A stretch of 64,000 nt of DNA from Marinifaba aquimaris (lineage in GTDB: Bacteria; Pseudomonadota; Gammaproteobacteria; Enterobacterales; Alteromonadaceae). Shown here piece after piece: positions 55,910-64,000 of this stretch. The stretch lies in contig NZ_JABULX010000012.1 in the NCBI RefSeq assembly GCF_013328345.1, positions 48,649 to 112,648 of the forward strand. The letters are read 5' to 3'. Under the pieces are notes generated by a model that was given only the letters and a program-made list of their open reading frames with translations, had not been told where the DNA came from and did no database searches. Within the stretch, counting starts at the first letter, position 1; each line of letters begins with the position of its first letter. A program made the position numbers and the translations under genes.

Positions 55910-56893
55910 ATGTCAAAAGGAGACTTCAGCAAGGCCATTAGCCTTTTTAAAAATACCAGCGTCTATTTGCTACTCGCCATACTAGCAGGCTCACTCATTG
56001 GTGTTTACTCACCACAAGTCGCGACCATGGCGGGCAATAAAATTGACCCCACTATTTTGCTGCTCATATTCTTGCTACTGGTAGAAGTACCAATAAGCGG
56101 TATTTTTAAAGGTTTTACCCATTTCAAATTTCTCACTGTTGCTTGGCTGGTTAATTTTATTGCTATTCCGCTGATTGGGTTTTGTGTCGCCTCATTATTT
56201 TTATCGGGCAACGCCCTATTTTATACCGGCTTGGTGATCTACTTTATGGCGCCTTGTACCGATTGGTATTTAGGTTTTACCAAACTGGCAAAAGGCAATA
56301 CTGAGCTAGGTGCTGCTATTTTACCGATTAATATGATCTCACAATTGATCTTATTCCCTGTTTATTTACTGCTCTTTGATACTGTGGTGGCTTATAAAGT
56401 CGATTTGTCTATGCTGATTGATTGGTTTATTCAGCCATTAGTAGCCGCATTTATTTTCAGATTAGTGTTAAAACCTTTTATGCAAAAAGTGCGGAACGTC
56501 TGTAAAACGCTTATCCCAGTAGTACTCACTTTATTAGTTGCACAAATATTTGCGGCCAATATTAACGTACTGACCCAGCACTTATCGGTAGTGCCATTAT
56601 TACTGGCTGCCATTTTTGTGTTCTTTATATTAACTTACCTTTTAGGTGAAATGGTTGCTAAGGCAGCTAAGTTTGAATACCCAGAGCACTGCTTACTCAC
56701 GTTTACCACATCGGCTAGAAACGCCCCATTAATGCTAGGTTTAAGTACCATAGCACTACCGAACCAACCGCTTATTTATGCCACCATCACCATAGGCATG
56801 TTAATTGAATTTCCGCATTTAACGGCTTTGAAATCAGTCATGTTAAGACGATTAAAAGGCGATATAACAAGCGATGAGCTTGTTAAAAACTAA
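55910..56893 (+). CDS. ACR3/bile-acid:sodium-symporter-like permease
   Basis: 327-aa membrane protein with about ten spans. The motif MAPCTDWYLGFTKLAKGNTELGAAILPIN aligns with the arsenite-permease ACR3 core (APCT...LAKGN), including the Cys thought to be essential there. The BART superfamily also holds bile-acid and pantoate carriers, so the substrate is open. Shine-Dalgarno AAGGAAG precedes its ATG. Second gene of the flavoprotein-permease operon; a strong terminator follows. Confidence 0.78.
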   Translation: MSKGDFSKAISLFKNTSVYLLLAILAGSLIGVYSPQVATMAGNKIDPTILLLIFLLLVEVPISGIFKGFTHFKFLTVAWLVNFIAIPLIGFCVASLFLSGNALFYTGLVIYFMAPCTDWYLGFTKLAKGNTELGAAILPINMISQLILFPVYLLLFDTVVAYKVDLSMLIDWFIQPLVAAFIFRLVLKPFMQKVRNVCKTLIPVVLTLLVAQIFAANINVLTQHLSVVPLLLAAIFVFFILTYLLGEMVAKAAKFEYPEHCLLTFTTSARNAPLMLGLSTIALPNQPLIYATITIGMLIEFPHLTALKSVMLRRLKGDITSDELVKN

Positions 56894-56930
56894 CCTTAGA
56901 TTAGATAGCCGGTTATTTACCCTCCATCAA

Positions 56931-56966
56931 TACACTTTGCAGCAAGCGCTGCAAAGTGTAATTTTA
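56931..56966 (+). terminator. Terminator after the ACR3-like permease gene
   Basis: TACACTTTGCAGC-AAGC-GCTGCAAAGTGTA perfect 13-bp stem followed by ATTTTATC. Confidence 0.87.
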
Positions 56967-57041
56967 TCAATTCATTTCAAAAATAATGGTTATAGTGCAT
57001 AGTCATTGCCCTTTTTAATAACTAAGCGATAGGCTTTATTC

Positions 57042-57392
57042 ATGGATTTTAGACAATTAACCGACCAAGCTATCTTAGCTATAGCAACGCCTATTATGGA
57101 TGAGCTTATGCTGGCCTCAACTGAAATTAATCACAGCTTACATACCAAGCACTTTACCGACAGGCTAAAAACTATTGTCACCGCTGATTATTTTGAGAAT
57201 GTCTGCAAGCACTATCAAGTGGAAAAAGGCTTCTTTACCGAGCGCTCGCCAGTAAGCGTATTTAAGCGACCAGATTCAGCGGCGATCATTTGGCGACAAG
57301 GCTTTAGCAAAAAACCGGGTGATTATGTTGCCGAGATGGTGTTGGTAAAAAGTGGCGATCAATACTTAGTGGATCACGTTATGGTGTTTTAA
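57042..57392 (+). CDS. Conserved-looking hypothetical protein
   Basis: 116-aa soluble protein, alpha/beta, no signal peptide. No family recognised; a repeated pattern IIWRQGFSKKPGDYVAEMVLVKSGDQYLVDHVMVF in the second half looks like a small beta-rich fold. It starts a plus-strand run with the LysE- and TSUP-type transporter genes (29 bp and 22 bp apart), so it may be co-transcribed. Confidence 0.72.
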   Translation: MDFRQLTDQAILAIATPIMDELMLASTEINHSLHTKHFTDRLKTIVTADYFENVCKHYQVEKGFFTERSPVSVFKRPDSAAIIWRQGFSKKPGDYVAEMVLVKSGDQYLVDHVMVF

Positions 57393-57421
57393 AATACCGC
57401 TTTTTCACCAAGGAGTTATCA

Positions 57422-58030
57422 ATGAGCGTAGAAGCCTATATAGCATTAATTGCCGCTATGTTTTTTGTTGCGGTTTTACCCGGCCCAGCCGCTTTTACCG
57501 TGACATCAACGTCAATGACCTCAGGCTTTAAACAAGGCTCGATGATGACGCTTGGTATCGTTTTAGCCGATTACGTTTTTATCGCACTTGCCTTATCCGG
57601 TTTAACCTTTATTGCCGAGTTGCTCGGCAGTGCCTTTATTATCGTTAAATACGTCTGCGCTGTTTATCTAATTTGGCAAGGGGTTAGGCTAGTAACCGCA
57701 ACGCCTGAACAATTTAATAACCCAAAACCTCGCTCAAATCGATCAGCGATAGTGACCGGCTTTTTACTGACAATGAGTAACCCCAAAGCCATCTTATTTT
57801 ATGCTGCGCTATTTCCAACCTTTGTTAATTTAGCGCACATAACGATTCAAGATGCACTGGGTATTATGCTGTGCGCAACCTTGGTATTTGGTTCAGTCAA
57901 TTTGGTCTTTGCTTACCTTGGTGTAAAAGCAACGAATTGGGTTAACAACAACCGGCAGTTAAACCTATTAAATAAAACGGCAGGCTCAGTACTGATGACT
58001 TCAGGCTTAGCTATCGCCATTAGAGAATAA
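57422..58030 (+). CDS. LysE/RhtB-family amino-acid exporter
   Basis: 202-aa membrane protein with six spans. Family signature FFVAVLPGPAAFTVTSTSMTSGFKQGSMMTLGIVLADY near the N-terminus and FLLTMSNPKAILFYAALFP in the middle. Exports amino acids such as homoserine or threonine. Shine-Dalgarno AAGGAG precedes ATG 57422. Confidence 0.9.
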   Translation: MSVEAYIALIAAMFFVAVLPGPAAFTVTSTSMTSGFKQGSMMTLGIVLADYVFIALALSGLTFIAELLGSAFIIVKYVCAVYLIWQGVRLVTATPEQFNNPKPRSNRSAIVTGFLLTMSNPKAILFYAALFPTFVNLAHITIQDALGIMLCATLVFGSVNLVFAYLGVKATNWVNNNRQLNLLNKTAGSVLMTSGLAIAIRE

Positions 58031-58052
58031 AACCAGTTTTACGGAGTAAATA

Positions 58053-58769
58053 ATGGAGTGGCTACTTGCCTGTATAACCTTGGTCACTTCATTTATCGCT
58101 GCGGTTGTTGGCTTTGGCGGGGGCATGTTACTCATTGCATTAATGCCACTTTTTGTAAGCCCACAATTGATCATTCCCGTTCACGGGCTCACCCAAATTA
58201 GCAGTAATGCTTCTCGCTTTATCTTTGCCCTTAAAGATGTGCAATGGCCAAAGGTCTGGCCATTTTTATTGGGCTCAATACTGGGTACGGCTTTTTTTAG
58301 CAGCTTTTTACTTATTATCCCACTTGATTATATTCCGATTGCGATCGGTGTTTATTTACTACTAAACCTTTGGAGTCCTTCGTTTAAAAAACAAATCAGC
58401 CGTTTTGAAAACTACTATCTGATTGGTTTTTTACAAACGGGCTTAGGTTTGATTGTGGGGGCAACGGGCCCTTTATCTTTAACGATACTAACCAAAGAGC
58501 TCAAAGATAAAGAACAAATTATCGCAACCAGTGCGGTTTTCATGACAATTAGCCACTTAGCCAAAATACCAGTTTTTATTTTTATATCTGTACAACTTTT
58601 GCCTCATCTACCAATTATTTTATTAATGGTAAGCGCCGCCATTTTAGGCTCGTATTTAGGGACGCGATTTAGGCTAAAACTGGATAATAAAACCGTGATC
58701 AAATGGTTAAAAATACTGTTAACCCTTCTGGCTTTACATATGATTTGGGCCTGTTTTCAGCTTTTATAA
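58053..58769 (+). CDS. TSUP-family (TauE/SafE) anion permease
   Basis: 238-aa membrane protein with seven to eight spans. Signature AAVVGFGGGMLLIALMPL in the first repeat and TGLGLIVGATGPLSLTIL in the second, typical of sulfite/sulfonate exporter TauE/SafE proteins. Shine-Dalgarno ACGGAG precedes ATG 58053. Probably in the same transcript as the LysE-type gene. Confidence 0.88.
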   Translation: MEWLLACITLVTSFIAAVVGFGGGMLLIALMPLFVSPQLIIPVHGLTQISSNASRFIFALKDVQWPKVWPFLLGSILGTAFFSSFLLIIPLDYIPIAIGVYLLLNLWSPSFKKQISRFENYYLIGFLQTGLGLIVGATGPLSLTILTKELKDKEQIIATSAVFMTISHLAKIPVFIFISVQLLPHLPIILLMVSAAILGSYLGTRFRLKLDNKTVIKWLKILLTLLALHMIWACFQLL

Positions 58770-59014
58770 CAATTAAAAACACCGTTTGTTCATATACTTT
58801 TTAACAGCTAAAAGAGTATTTAATCAGCAATTGTAATTTTCTGTAATTTGCTTTTTGACCTTTGGTCGTATTGGTAATTCAACGGCAATAAAAAACACTT
58901 CACCTGCAAATTAATGAGCAAAAAGAACAAATTAGATACAGTGGTTACAAACTAGAGCGTTGCTTTTGGGCGAGGAAAAAGAGCCCATAAGAGAAAACAA
59001 AAAGGACATCGCAC

Positions 59015-60469
59015 ATGCAACATCAAACCAGCTTAGCCTTATTAGTATCAAGTTTATTACTCACTGCCTGTGGTGGTGGCGGAGGGTCGGGTTCAAGTAA
59101 CCAAACTCGAACAGCCACTGAAACAGATACCTCACCTGCACTTAATACCCTTTCTTTGCGTTACCAGTTACCCACTTGGTGTCATACCACAGTTAACGAG
59201 TCTGATTACCAAATCTATTTATATGACGCGCAATGGCAGCAAGTAGCCACACTTGAACCTGATAAATCTGGGTTAGTGACGTTTGAAACCGAGCTGGAAA
59301 ACGTAAACCTAGTAAAAGTGAAAATGGATGATCCGAGCAATCCAGCAAGTCAGCAGCAATTCACCATTGTTGAAAATTTAACGGTGGAGGATCACGGTGA
59401 TATCTTTATTGATGAGCCAACAAAAGCTGGGTGTGAGTGTCGTGAGTTATTATCTTACGTCTCGATGTCAGATGATTTTCGTGATCAAGCCTCGTCAGTA
59501 TCAATTAATATTGGCTTTAATGACACCTTTACCCCGCGTTTAAATATTGACGAGATCACACTTAACACCGTATCCGATCAAACAGTCTGTAAAGTAACTG
59601 ACGGCGATTACCCAACAACGCTTTCTTTTATAAGAAGTACTAAAACCACCGCTGATGGCATTGAAAACATAGGTTTACTATCAAATAATATTGATTATGA
59701 AAACTCAGATAACGCTTGGTTAGTGTGGTTTAAACACCCGGCAGAACATAAACAACTGACTAATTACCTAGACGAAGGCCATGCAACCTTAGTTAAGAAC
59801 CTCACTTACCTGCGTCAAGGTCAAGCGATTTATCAAGCACCTGGTGCGGTAGATTCTTCAATTATCTCTTTTGAAACTGCCCTAAATAATCATCCAGATA
59901 TCAGTGCAGATAAACTCAGCTATCGCCTTTTGTCGTACAACCCTATGTTCTCACTTAACCTGCCAGGTGATGACGAACAATCGAACAATGCAACTTATTA
60001 CTTCCGTCAAGATGTTTTAAATACACTCGCTGAGACAGATGGGCTAGCTCAAATAAACATGGTTGCGAGCAACTTATATCAAGATCAAATACTGAATATA
60101 AAGAACCAGCCACTTGGTGATTTGAGTTTTGATTACTCAGACCAAAACTTTGACCACTCAAGGGTTGATTTATTTTTTGAAACGACAGAGCAATTAAATC
60201 CAGCAGAGCGCGATAATATTCATATTCGCTATTTTGGCCATCAACTAGATAGTAGTGAAATACCTTTCGCTAAAATTATTGCCGATGCGTTACCAGAAAT
60301 AACGCAAATTGAGGTAAAAGCCTGGGATATATTATTAGGTGGTTTTGATATTACCGACCAAGGTAACTACAAAACCGAACAAGCGGTTTTATTATCAGGC
60401 TCGTATGAGCAAGGCTTAGTAGAAGTTAACGGTATACTGAGTACGTCGTACAGCATTAGCTTGCGTTAA
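59015..60469 (+). CDS. Large putative lipoprotein
   Basis: 484-aa lipoprotein: signal peptide with lipobox LLLTAC (Cys near residue 19) followed by a Gly/Ser linker GGGGGSGSSN, as in outer-membrane lipoproteins. The mature part is beta-rich with several Cys and no recognised domain. Asp at +2 is absent, so outer-membrane sorting is likely. Shine-Dalgarno AAAGGAC precedes ATG 59015. Function unknown. Confidence 0.8.
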   Translation: MQHQTSLALLVSSLLLTACGGGGGSGSSNQTRTATETDTSPALNTLSLRYQLPTWCHTTVNESDYQIYLYDAQWQQVATLEPDKSGLVTFETELENVNLVKVKMDDPSNPASQQQFTIVENLTVEDHGDIFIDEPTKAGCECRELLSYVSMSDDFRDQASSVSINIGFNDTFTPRLNIDEITLNTVSDQTVCKVTDGDYPTTLSFIRSTKTTADGIENIGLLSNNIDYENSDNAWLVWFKHPAEHKQLTNYLDEGHATLVKNLTYLRQGQAIYQAPGAVDSSIISFETALNNHPDISADKLSYRLLSYNPMFSLNLPGDDEQSNNATYYFRQDVLNTLAETDGLAQINMVASNLYQDQILNIKNQPLGDLSFDYSDQNFDHSRVDLFFETTEQLNPAERDNIHIRYFGHQLDSSEIPFAKIIADALPEITQIEVKAWDILLGGFDITDQGNYKTEQAVLLSGSYEQGLVEVNGILSTSYSISLR

Positions 60470-60480
60470 TAAGTATCAAT

Positions 60481-60507
60481 AAGCGTACTCAAATTTTGGG
60501 TACGCTT
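60481..60507 (+). terminator. Possible terminator after the lipoprotein gene
   Basis: AAGCGTAC / GTACGCTT stem, 11-base loop; only a weak T-run follows. Confidence 0.5.
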
Positions 60508-60697
60508 GTTACCAAGGCTAACAGACGCTAAGAACCACCAAACACTTTACCAATCCCCTACTCCGTTGATTTCCCCCCCCCAACCTGCCACCAAATGTGC
60601 CTTACCCCAAAGCCAAATTAAAAACTTAAATGAAGGTTTCTCAATTATTGATTGGATAAAAAATAAATGACTTTTCAGAAAAAACCTCAAACAAAGG

Positions 60698-60713
60698 CTG
60701 TATATAAAAACAG
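60698..60713 (+). promoter_or_regulatory. LexA (SOS) box in the array B leader
   Basis: CTGTATATAAAAACAG, close to the ideal LexA palindrome, placed 17 bp upstream of TATAAT (60731-60736), exactly as in array A. The surrounding bases differ between arrays while the box pattern is kept, which argues for selection. Confidence 0.75.
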
Positions 60714-60723
60714 TGGTATAAGG

Positions 60724-60901
60724 ATTCCCGTATAATGCAAGAAACAGGAACAACCTCGTTTTTGTGCACCGCAATTTTAGGGGTTGTCTAGAAAGCAGGT
60801 GTGACGTAGAGTACAGAGAATGTAAAAATTTATTAATGTATTAGACGGGAAAGTTGTTTCTGTAAAAAACGGGAACGTTCCTTCTAATAAACTGTTATGT
60901 G
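60724..60901 (+). repeat. Integron leader copy B: -10 element and attI-like site
   Basis: 178 bp with two substitutions relative to 5781-5958. Contains TATAAT (60731-60736), the direct repeats ACGGGAA at 60845-60851 and 60869-60875, and ends at GTTATGT (60894-60900), where cassette B1 begins. To the left, similarity drops quickly to scattered matches back to about 60664. No integrase gene lies between this leader and the lipoprotein gene. Confidence 0.75.
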
Positions 60902-60921
60902 TTCATCTAAGTTGTGCGTTT

Positions 60922-61158
60922 ATGAATAAACCTAGTGTAAATAGTAAGAGCGAACTTTTATCATTGATAAAGTCCTTGTCCTCGGAAAACCCTAATAGTT
61001 GGGAAAACAAAACTGCTAGTGATTTTGTTGAAGCTCTTGGAGCTTGGCTAAATGATGCTGATGGTTATTATAAAAACTTCAATCTAGCAGTTGATGCTGA
61101 TAAGCCAAGTTGGCAGCTATTTGCAGATGCAATTCAAGCAGCAAGACACTATGAGTAA
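60922..61158 (+). CDS. Cassette B1: DUF7660-like small protein
   Basis: 78-aa soluble acidic protein. The block WENKTASDFVEALGAWLNDADGYYKN resembles the DUF7660 family (motif from memory, not verified). It lies directly behind attI-B and so should be the cassette most strongly transcribed from the leader promoter. No Shine-Dalgarno is obvious. Role unknown. Confidence 0.72.
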   Translation: MNKPSVNSKSELLSLIKSLSSENPNSWENKTASDFVEALGAWLNDADGYYKNFNLAVDADKPSWQLFADAIQAARHYE

Positions 61159-61164
61159 TTGAAC

Positions 61165-61267
61165 ACATAACAAACGCTTTAACCAAAGGACGCAAAACAG
61201 CAGGCTTGCGCTCCTTAGTCGCTAATTTTAGCCTGCTATTTTGCGCCGGTTAAGCGAGGCGTTATAT
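61165..61267 (+). repeat. attC site B1
   Basis: Starts ACATAACAAACGC and ends GCGAGGCGTTATAT, with inner arms ACAGCAGGCT / TAGCCTGCTAT. Confidence 0.83.
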
Positions 61268-61284
61268 GGCAAAGGGTAAGCTCC

Positions 61285-61587
61285 GTGTTGGCATTCAATG
61301 GAACAGCCGAATATACAGAAAATGATTCGGATAAGTTTGAAAATGGAAAGCGGTATGCTTTCTTAATGTTTTCGACTGATGAAAATTTAAGTGAAGTCAT
61401 AGAAGATGTTGCTAATTTTCTTGGTGACTTAGGCTGGAATCAAATTGATATTCGTAGAACTAAAATTGTACCCAATGACGCAGAAATAGAAGACGGTGTT
61501 GTAAAGGAAGCTTTTGAGTATGCAAGAGATAATCGATTTGCTGTTATTCGTTATCCTGAAGCAGTAGATGAGATAGTCAATTTGTAA
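61285..61587 (+). CDS. Cassette B2: small hypothetical protein
   Basis: 100-aa acidic soluble protein from GTG 61285, with AAAGGG eight bases upstream. FLMFSTDENLSEVIEDVANFL followed by LGWNQIDIRRTKIV has an alpha/beta look. No recognised family. An ATG at 61265 in another frame gives only 19 codons and is ignored. Flanked by attC-B1 and attC-B2. Confidence 0.7.
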   Translation: MLAFNGTAEYTENDSDKFENGKRYAFLMFSTDENLSEVIEDVANFLGDLGWNQIDIRRTKIVPNDAEIEDGVVKEAFEYARDNRFAVIRYPEAVDEIVNL

Positions 61588-61592
61588 TTGCC

Positions 61593-61692
61593 ATATAACA
61601 AGTTACTCAAAAGGACGCAAAACGCTTGGCTTGTGCTCCTTCGTCGCAAATTTTAGCCAAGCATTTATACGCCCATTAGTAAGGCGTTAGAT
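61593..61692 (+). repeat. attC site B2
   Basis: Starts ATATAACAAGTTAC and ends AAGGCGTTAGAT, with inner arms ACGCTTGGCT / TAGCCAAGCAT, the same type as A4, A6, A8 and A9. Confidence 0.85.
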
Positions 61693-61745
61693 TTCAGCTG
61701 GTGTAGTGGTACCTGTGCCAGTCATGTTAATAAGGAGATTGAGTT

Positions 61746-63083
61746 TTGGAAAATAGAATAAGTGTTATCTCTGTTGATAAACTTTTCGGATTTTTAAATC
61801 ATAAAGTAGAAATAAAAGAAGAGGGGGTAACATTCATCCATGGCCCTAACGGTTGTGGTAAAACAACATTTTTGAAACTTATTGCAAGCTTTTTTGAGTG
61901 GGATATTGCTAATTTGCACGATACCAATTTCGAAAAAATGTGCATCGAGTTTCAAGATAATAGGAAAATAACAATACAGAAAGCTATAACAATAAAGGAG
62001 TTTGAAAATGAAAAAGTAGAGACCCCTAACTTTATTTTTAAACTTTTTGAAAATAATGAGCAAATTGAGGTATTTGAATTTCACCGAAACTTAAAAGAAA
62101 TAAGAATACCGCCATCACAACTAGATGAATATTTGCCATTCTTGCACCAAGTGGCAGCTAGAAGGTGGGTTGATGGAAGAACGGATGAAGTTCTTTCATA
62201 TCATGAGGTAATTGAAAGGTTTTCACATAGACTTCCATTTACAAGTAGAAAGAAAAGACCAGATTGGCTGCAATCCCTTCAAGAAAATGCCAAGTTACAC
62301 TTTGTCCAAACTCAAAGGCTATTGAAAGTTAATATTGAAAATAGAACTCACAGGTCAGAGCAGAATGTAACTAATGTAATCGAAATTTATTCAAATGAAA
62401 TAAAAAATAAAATATCAAGGTTATTAGCTGAATCATCTGCGGTTTCTCAATCAAAAGACAGGTCATTTCCACAAAGGCTGCTATCAATGTACTCAACAGC
62501 AGCACTCTCAGAAGAAAAAATAAGAAGTGATTATGATGAAACTGAAAGAAAAATTGAGAAGTTAATGGAAGCAGGCTTGATTCAACAAGAAAAAAACCTT
62601 GCTCTACCTAGTAAGGCTTTTGAGGCCACTGAGAAGAAAGTACTGACACTCTATTTACAAGATATAAATGAGAAGTTAGCAGTTTTTGATGATTTGCTAC
62701 TAAGAATAGAAACCTTTTTAAGCATAATAACTAAGAAGCTTAGAAATAAAAGCTTCAAAGTAAGCCAGAAAGATGGTTTTTTCATTGAAACAATTCAAGG
62801 AAAAAAACAAGTATTAAAGCCAACTCAATTATCCTCGGGTGAGCAGCATGAGATTGTTTTATTCTATGAATTGATATTTAAAACAAGTGACAATTCGTTC
62901 TTCTTAATTGATGAGCCAGAAATATCATTACACATAGATTGGCAACGACAGTTTTTATCTGATATTTCGAAAATAGCAAACTTAGGCCAGCATTCGTTTT
63001 TAGTTGCAACGCATTCACCACAAATAATTGGCACTAGGAGGGATCTCGCAGTATCTCTTGATGGAGGCATTTTGAATGACTAG
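61746..63083 (+). CDS. ariA: Cassette B3 gene 1: PARIS ATPase AriA-like
   Basis: 445-aa ABC-type AAA ATPase. Walker A GPNGCGKTT at residues 33-41, signature-like LSSGEQHEIVLFYELIF, Walker B FFLIDEPEISLH with Asp389-Glu390, and H-loop LVATHSPQIIG. The centre (about 160-340) is a long coiled coil. This architecture, next to a DUF4435 gene overlapping by 8 bp, is that of AriA in the PARIS anti-phage system, which senses phage anti-restriction proteins and releases AriB. Starts (ATG is at 61749; TTG 61746 also possible) follow AAGGAG. Its placement after attC-B2 shows it arrived as an integron cassette. Confidence 0.85.
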   Translation: MENRISVISVDKLFGFLNHKVEIKEEGVTFIHGPNGCGKTTFLKLIASFFEWDIANLHDTNFEKMCIEFQDNRKITIQKAITIKEFENEKVETPNFIFKLFENNEQIEVFEFHRNLKEIRIPPSQLDEYLPFLHQVAARRWVDGRTDEVLSYHEVIERFSHRLPFTSRKKRPDWLQSLQENAKLHFVQTQRLLKVNIENRTHRSEQNVTNVIEIYSNEIKNKISRLLAESSAVSQSKDRSFPQRLLSMYSTAALSEEKIRSDYDETERKIEKLMEAGLIQQEKNLALPSKAFEATEKKVLTLYLQDINEKLAVFDDLLLRIETFLSIITKKLRNKSFKVSQKDGFFIETIQGKKQVLKPTQLSSGEQHEIVLFYELIFKTSDNSFFLIDEPEISLHIDWQRQFLSDISKIANLGQHSFLVATHSPQIIGTRRDLAVSLDGGILND

Positions 63084-63924
63084 TTGTTTAAGTCAAACTG
63101 CTGAAGAGATTGTTACGGAAATTTCAATGTCAGAGTCCCAAAAACCATGGTTAGTTGTCGAAGGAGATTCTGATGGAGTGTTTTTTTCTACTAAGACTCT
63201 CGAAAAAACACCGAATACTATTGTGGCTTTAGGATGGGAAAATGTAGTAGGTGTCATATCTCAAGTCATCGAAGAATCAATTGCTAAAGCAGTTTTTGGC
63301 TTCATTGACCGGGATTACAGAGAGGAATTAGGCGTTGTAGTTGATGAAAATTATATTGTTACAACCGACTTTCGAGACTTAGAAATATCTCTCTTTGAAT
63401 CGACATCTTTACACCGATTAATCGTCGAGTATGGCTCAAAGTTCAAGCTCCCTTTAGATTCAAATGAAGAAATAGATATAAATGCAGTTAAAATTAAAAT
63501 TTATTCCATAGCGTCAAAGATGGGAAGGTTGAGGTATTTTAGCTTAAAAGAAGGATATAACTATCCAATAAAAAAATTAGATTTTTCCAAGTTTGTCGAT
63601 TCAAAAACGCTGGAGTTAAATGAAGGAAAGCTGATAAATCAGATAAATTCTAAGAGCGACACAAAAATAGATGCCGATATATTGAGCACAATTTTTGAAG
63701 CTGGTTTACCTAAAAGATTGCTAGATGTAAAAAATATATCTAGTGGTCATGATGTTGTCGAACTTTTAGGATTGGCACTGAGAAAAGTTTGGGGAACGAA
63801 TAACTCAGGAGACGTAGCTCGTGAGAAGCTAGAATCTTCTTTCAGAATCGGCTATTCAAATGAAGAGTTTTCTCAAACGCCAATGTATAAAAAACTTAAC
63901 GCGTTGATGAGTACTGAAATCTAA
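63076..63924 (+). CDS. ariB: Cassette B3 gene 2: PARIS effector AriB-like (DUF4435/TOPRIM)
   Basis: 282-aa protein of the DUF4435 group with a TOPRIM-type acidic site. The conserved Glu29 is in VVEGDSDGVFF, Asp78 and Asp80 in FIDRDYREE, and TDFRDLEISLF (98-108) is the DUF4435 hallmark. In PARIS, AriB is the toxic nuclease that AriA holds inactive until a phage trigger appears (cleavage of host tRNA is reported for this family). The start overlaps ariA by 8 bp, so the two are coupled. All key acidic residues are present, so it should be active. The stop lies inside the attC that follows. Confidence 0.85.
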   Translation: MTSCLSQTAEEIVTEISMSESQKPWLVVEGDSDGVFFSTKTLEKTPNTIVALGWENVVGVISQVIEESIAKAVFGFIDRDYREELGVVVDENYIVTTDFRDLEISLFESTSLHRLIVEYGSKFKLPLDSNEEIDINAVKIKIYSIASKMGRLRYFSLKEGYNYPIKKLDFSKFVDSKTLELNEGKLINQINSKSDTKIDADILSTIFEAGLPKRLLDVKNISSGHDVVELLGLALRKVWGTNNSGDVAREKLESSFRIGYSNEEFSQTPMYKKLNALMSTEI

Positions 63925-64000
63925 CAAGAGACTATGGCGTCAATAGTTAATTTTGACATATTGTGTCATCCCACATGACGCCATCTCTCAACATCGAATT
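63920..64000 (+). repeat. attC site B3, cut by the window edge
   Basis: Starts ATCTAACAAGAG and has inverted arms ATGGCGTCA (63932-63940) / TGACGCCAT (63976-63984). The right core GTTRRRY is not reached before the sequence ends, so the site is incomplete here and array B probably continues. Confidence 0.6.

Noticed and set aside
60547..60774. Minus-strand 75-codon frame in the array B leader
   Set aside because: Reads antisense through the LexA box and promoter. In copy A the same frame is interrupted, so coding is unlikely.

Overview
The window is chromosomal DNA from a marine gammaproteobacterium, most likely Alteromonadales (Pseudoalteromonas, Alteromonas or Catenovulum-like). The reasons are core genes of clear gammaproteobacterial type (thiC-thiO-thiS-thiG-thiDE-thiF, gltX, rimI-holD, rbgA, tandem tRNA-Val), AT-rich spacers, many periplasmic and outer-membrane proteins, and a chromosomal integron whose attC sites resemble those of Vibrio and other marine bacteria. 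The exact genus is inference.

Layout. Positions 1-5.0 kb hold an ExbB/TolQ-like proton channel, a DUF2149 protein and a membrane-anchored CobN-like chelatase. This trio resembles hmuSTU-type heme-utilisation modules. Positions 5.7-14.03 kb are integron array A: a leader with a LexA-type box, a -10 hexamer and an attI-like site, then ten gene cassettes with attC sites. The cassettes encode a DUF6984-like protein, an LRR-like protein, a K+-channel-like protein, two two-gene cassettes for small membrane or secreted proteins, and a protein with a HEPN-type motif. The attC after cassette 8 is split by an IS110/IS1111-family element of the attC-targeting kind, whose transposase is frameshifted. The array ends in a half attC fused to an AraC-family gene. 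Positions 14-29 kb hold AraC and VOC genes, a DUF1772 protein, solute-binding proteins, an S9 oligopeptidase, SelO, DUF1501, M14 peptidase and esterase genes, and rimI-holD.

Positions 29-35 kb hold tRNA-Trp, an HDOD gene and a three-gene phosphorelay (hybrid kinase, Hpt, response regulator). Positions 34.8-41.7 kb are the minus-strand thiamin operon under a TPP riboswitch, with a 127-bp imperfect palindrome inside it. Positions 41.8-44.1 kb encode a solitary 743-residue tubulin/FtsZ-superfamily protein. Three tRNA-Glu, tRNA-Ala, gltX, rbgA, six tandem tRNA-Val and a cold-shock gene follow. Positions 48.7-60.5 kb carry porins, a PstS-like protein, an RNA methyltransferase, Tas, YnfA, a flavoprotein/ACR3-like permease pair behind a possible Fur box, LysE and TSUP exporters and a lipoprotein.

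At 60.7 kb the integron leader appears again: 178 bp with two mismatches to the first copy, also behind a LexA-type box. It starts array B, with two small hypothetical cassettes and then a two-gene cassette that looks like the PARIS anti-phage system (AriA AAA/ABC-type ATPase plus AriB DUF4435/TOPRIM). No integrase gene is present in the window beside either leader. The strongest discovery leads are the duplicated integrase-less, LexA-boxed integron heads, PARIS as an integron cassette, the attC-targeting IS and its candidate guide RNA, several membrane-protein cassettes that could be defence functions, and the large tubulin-like protein.
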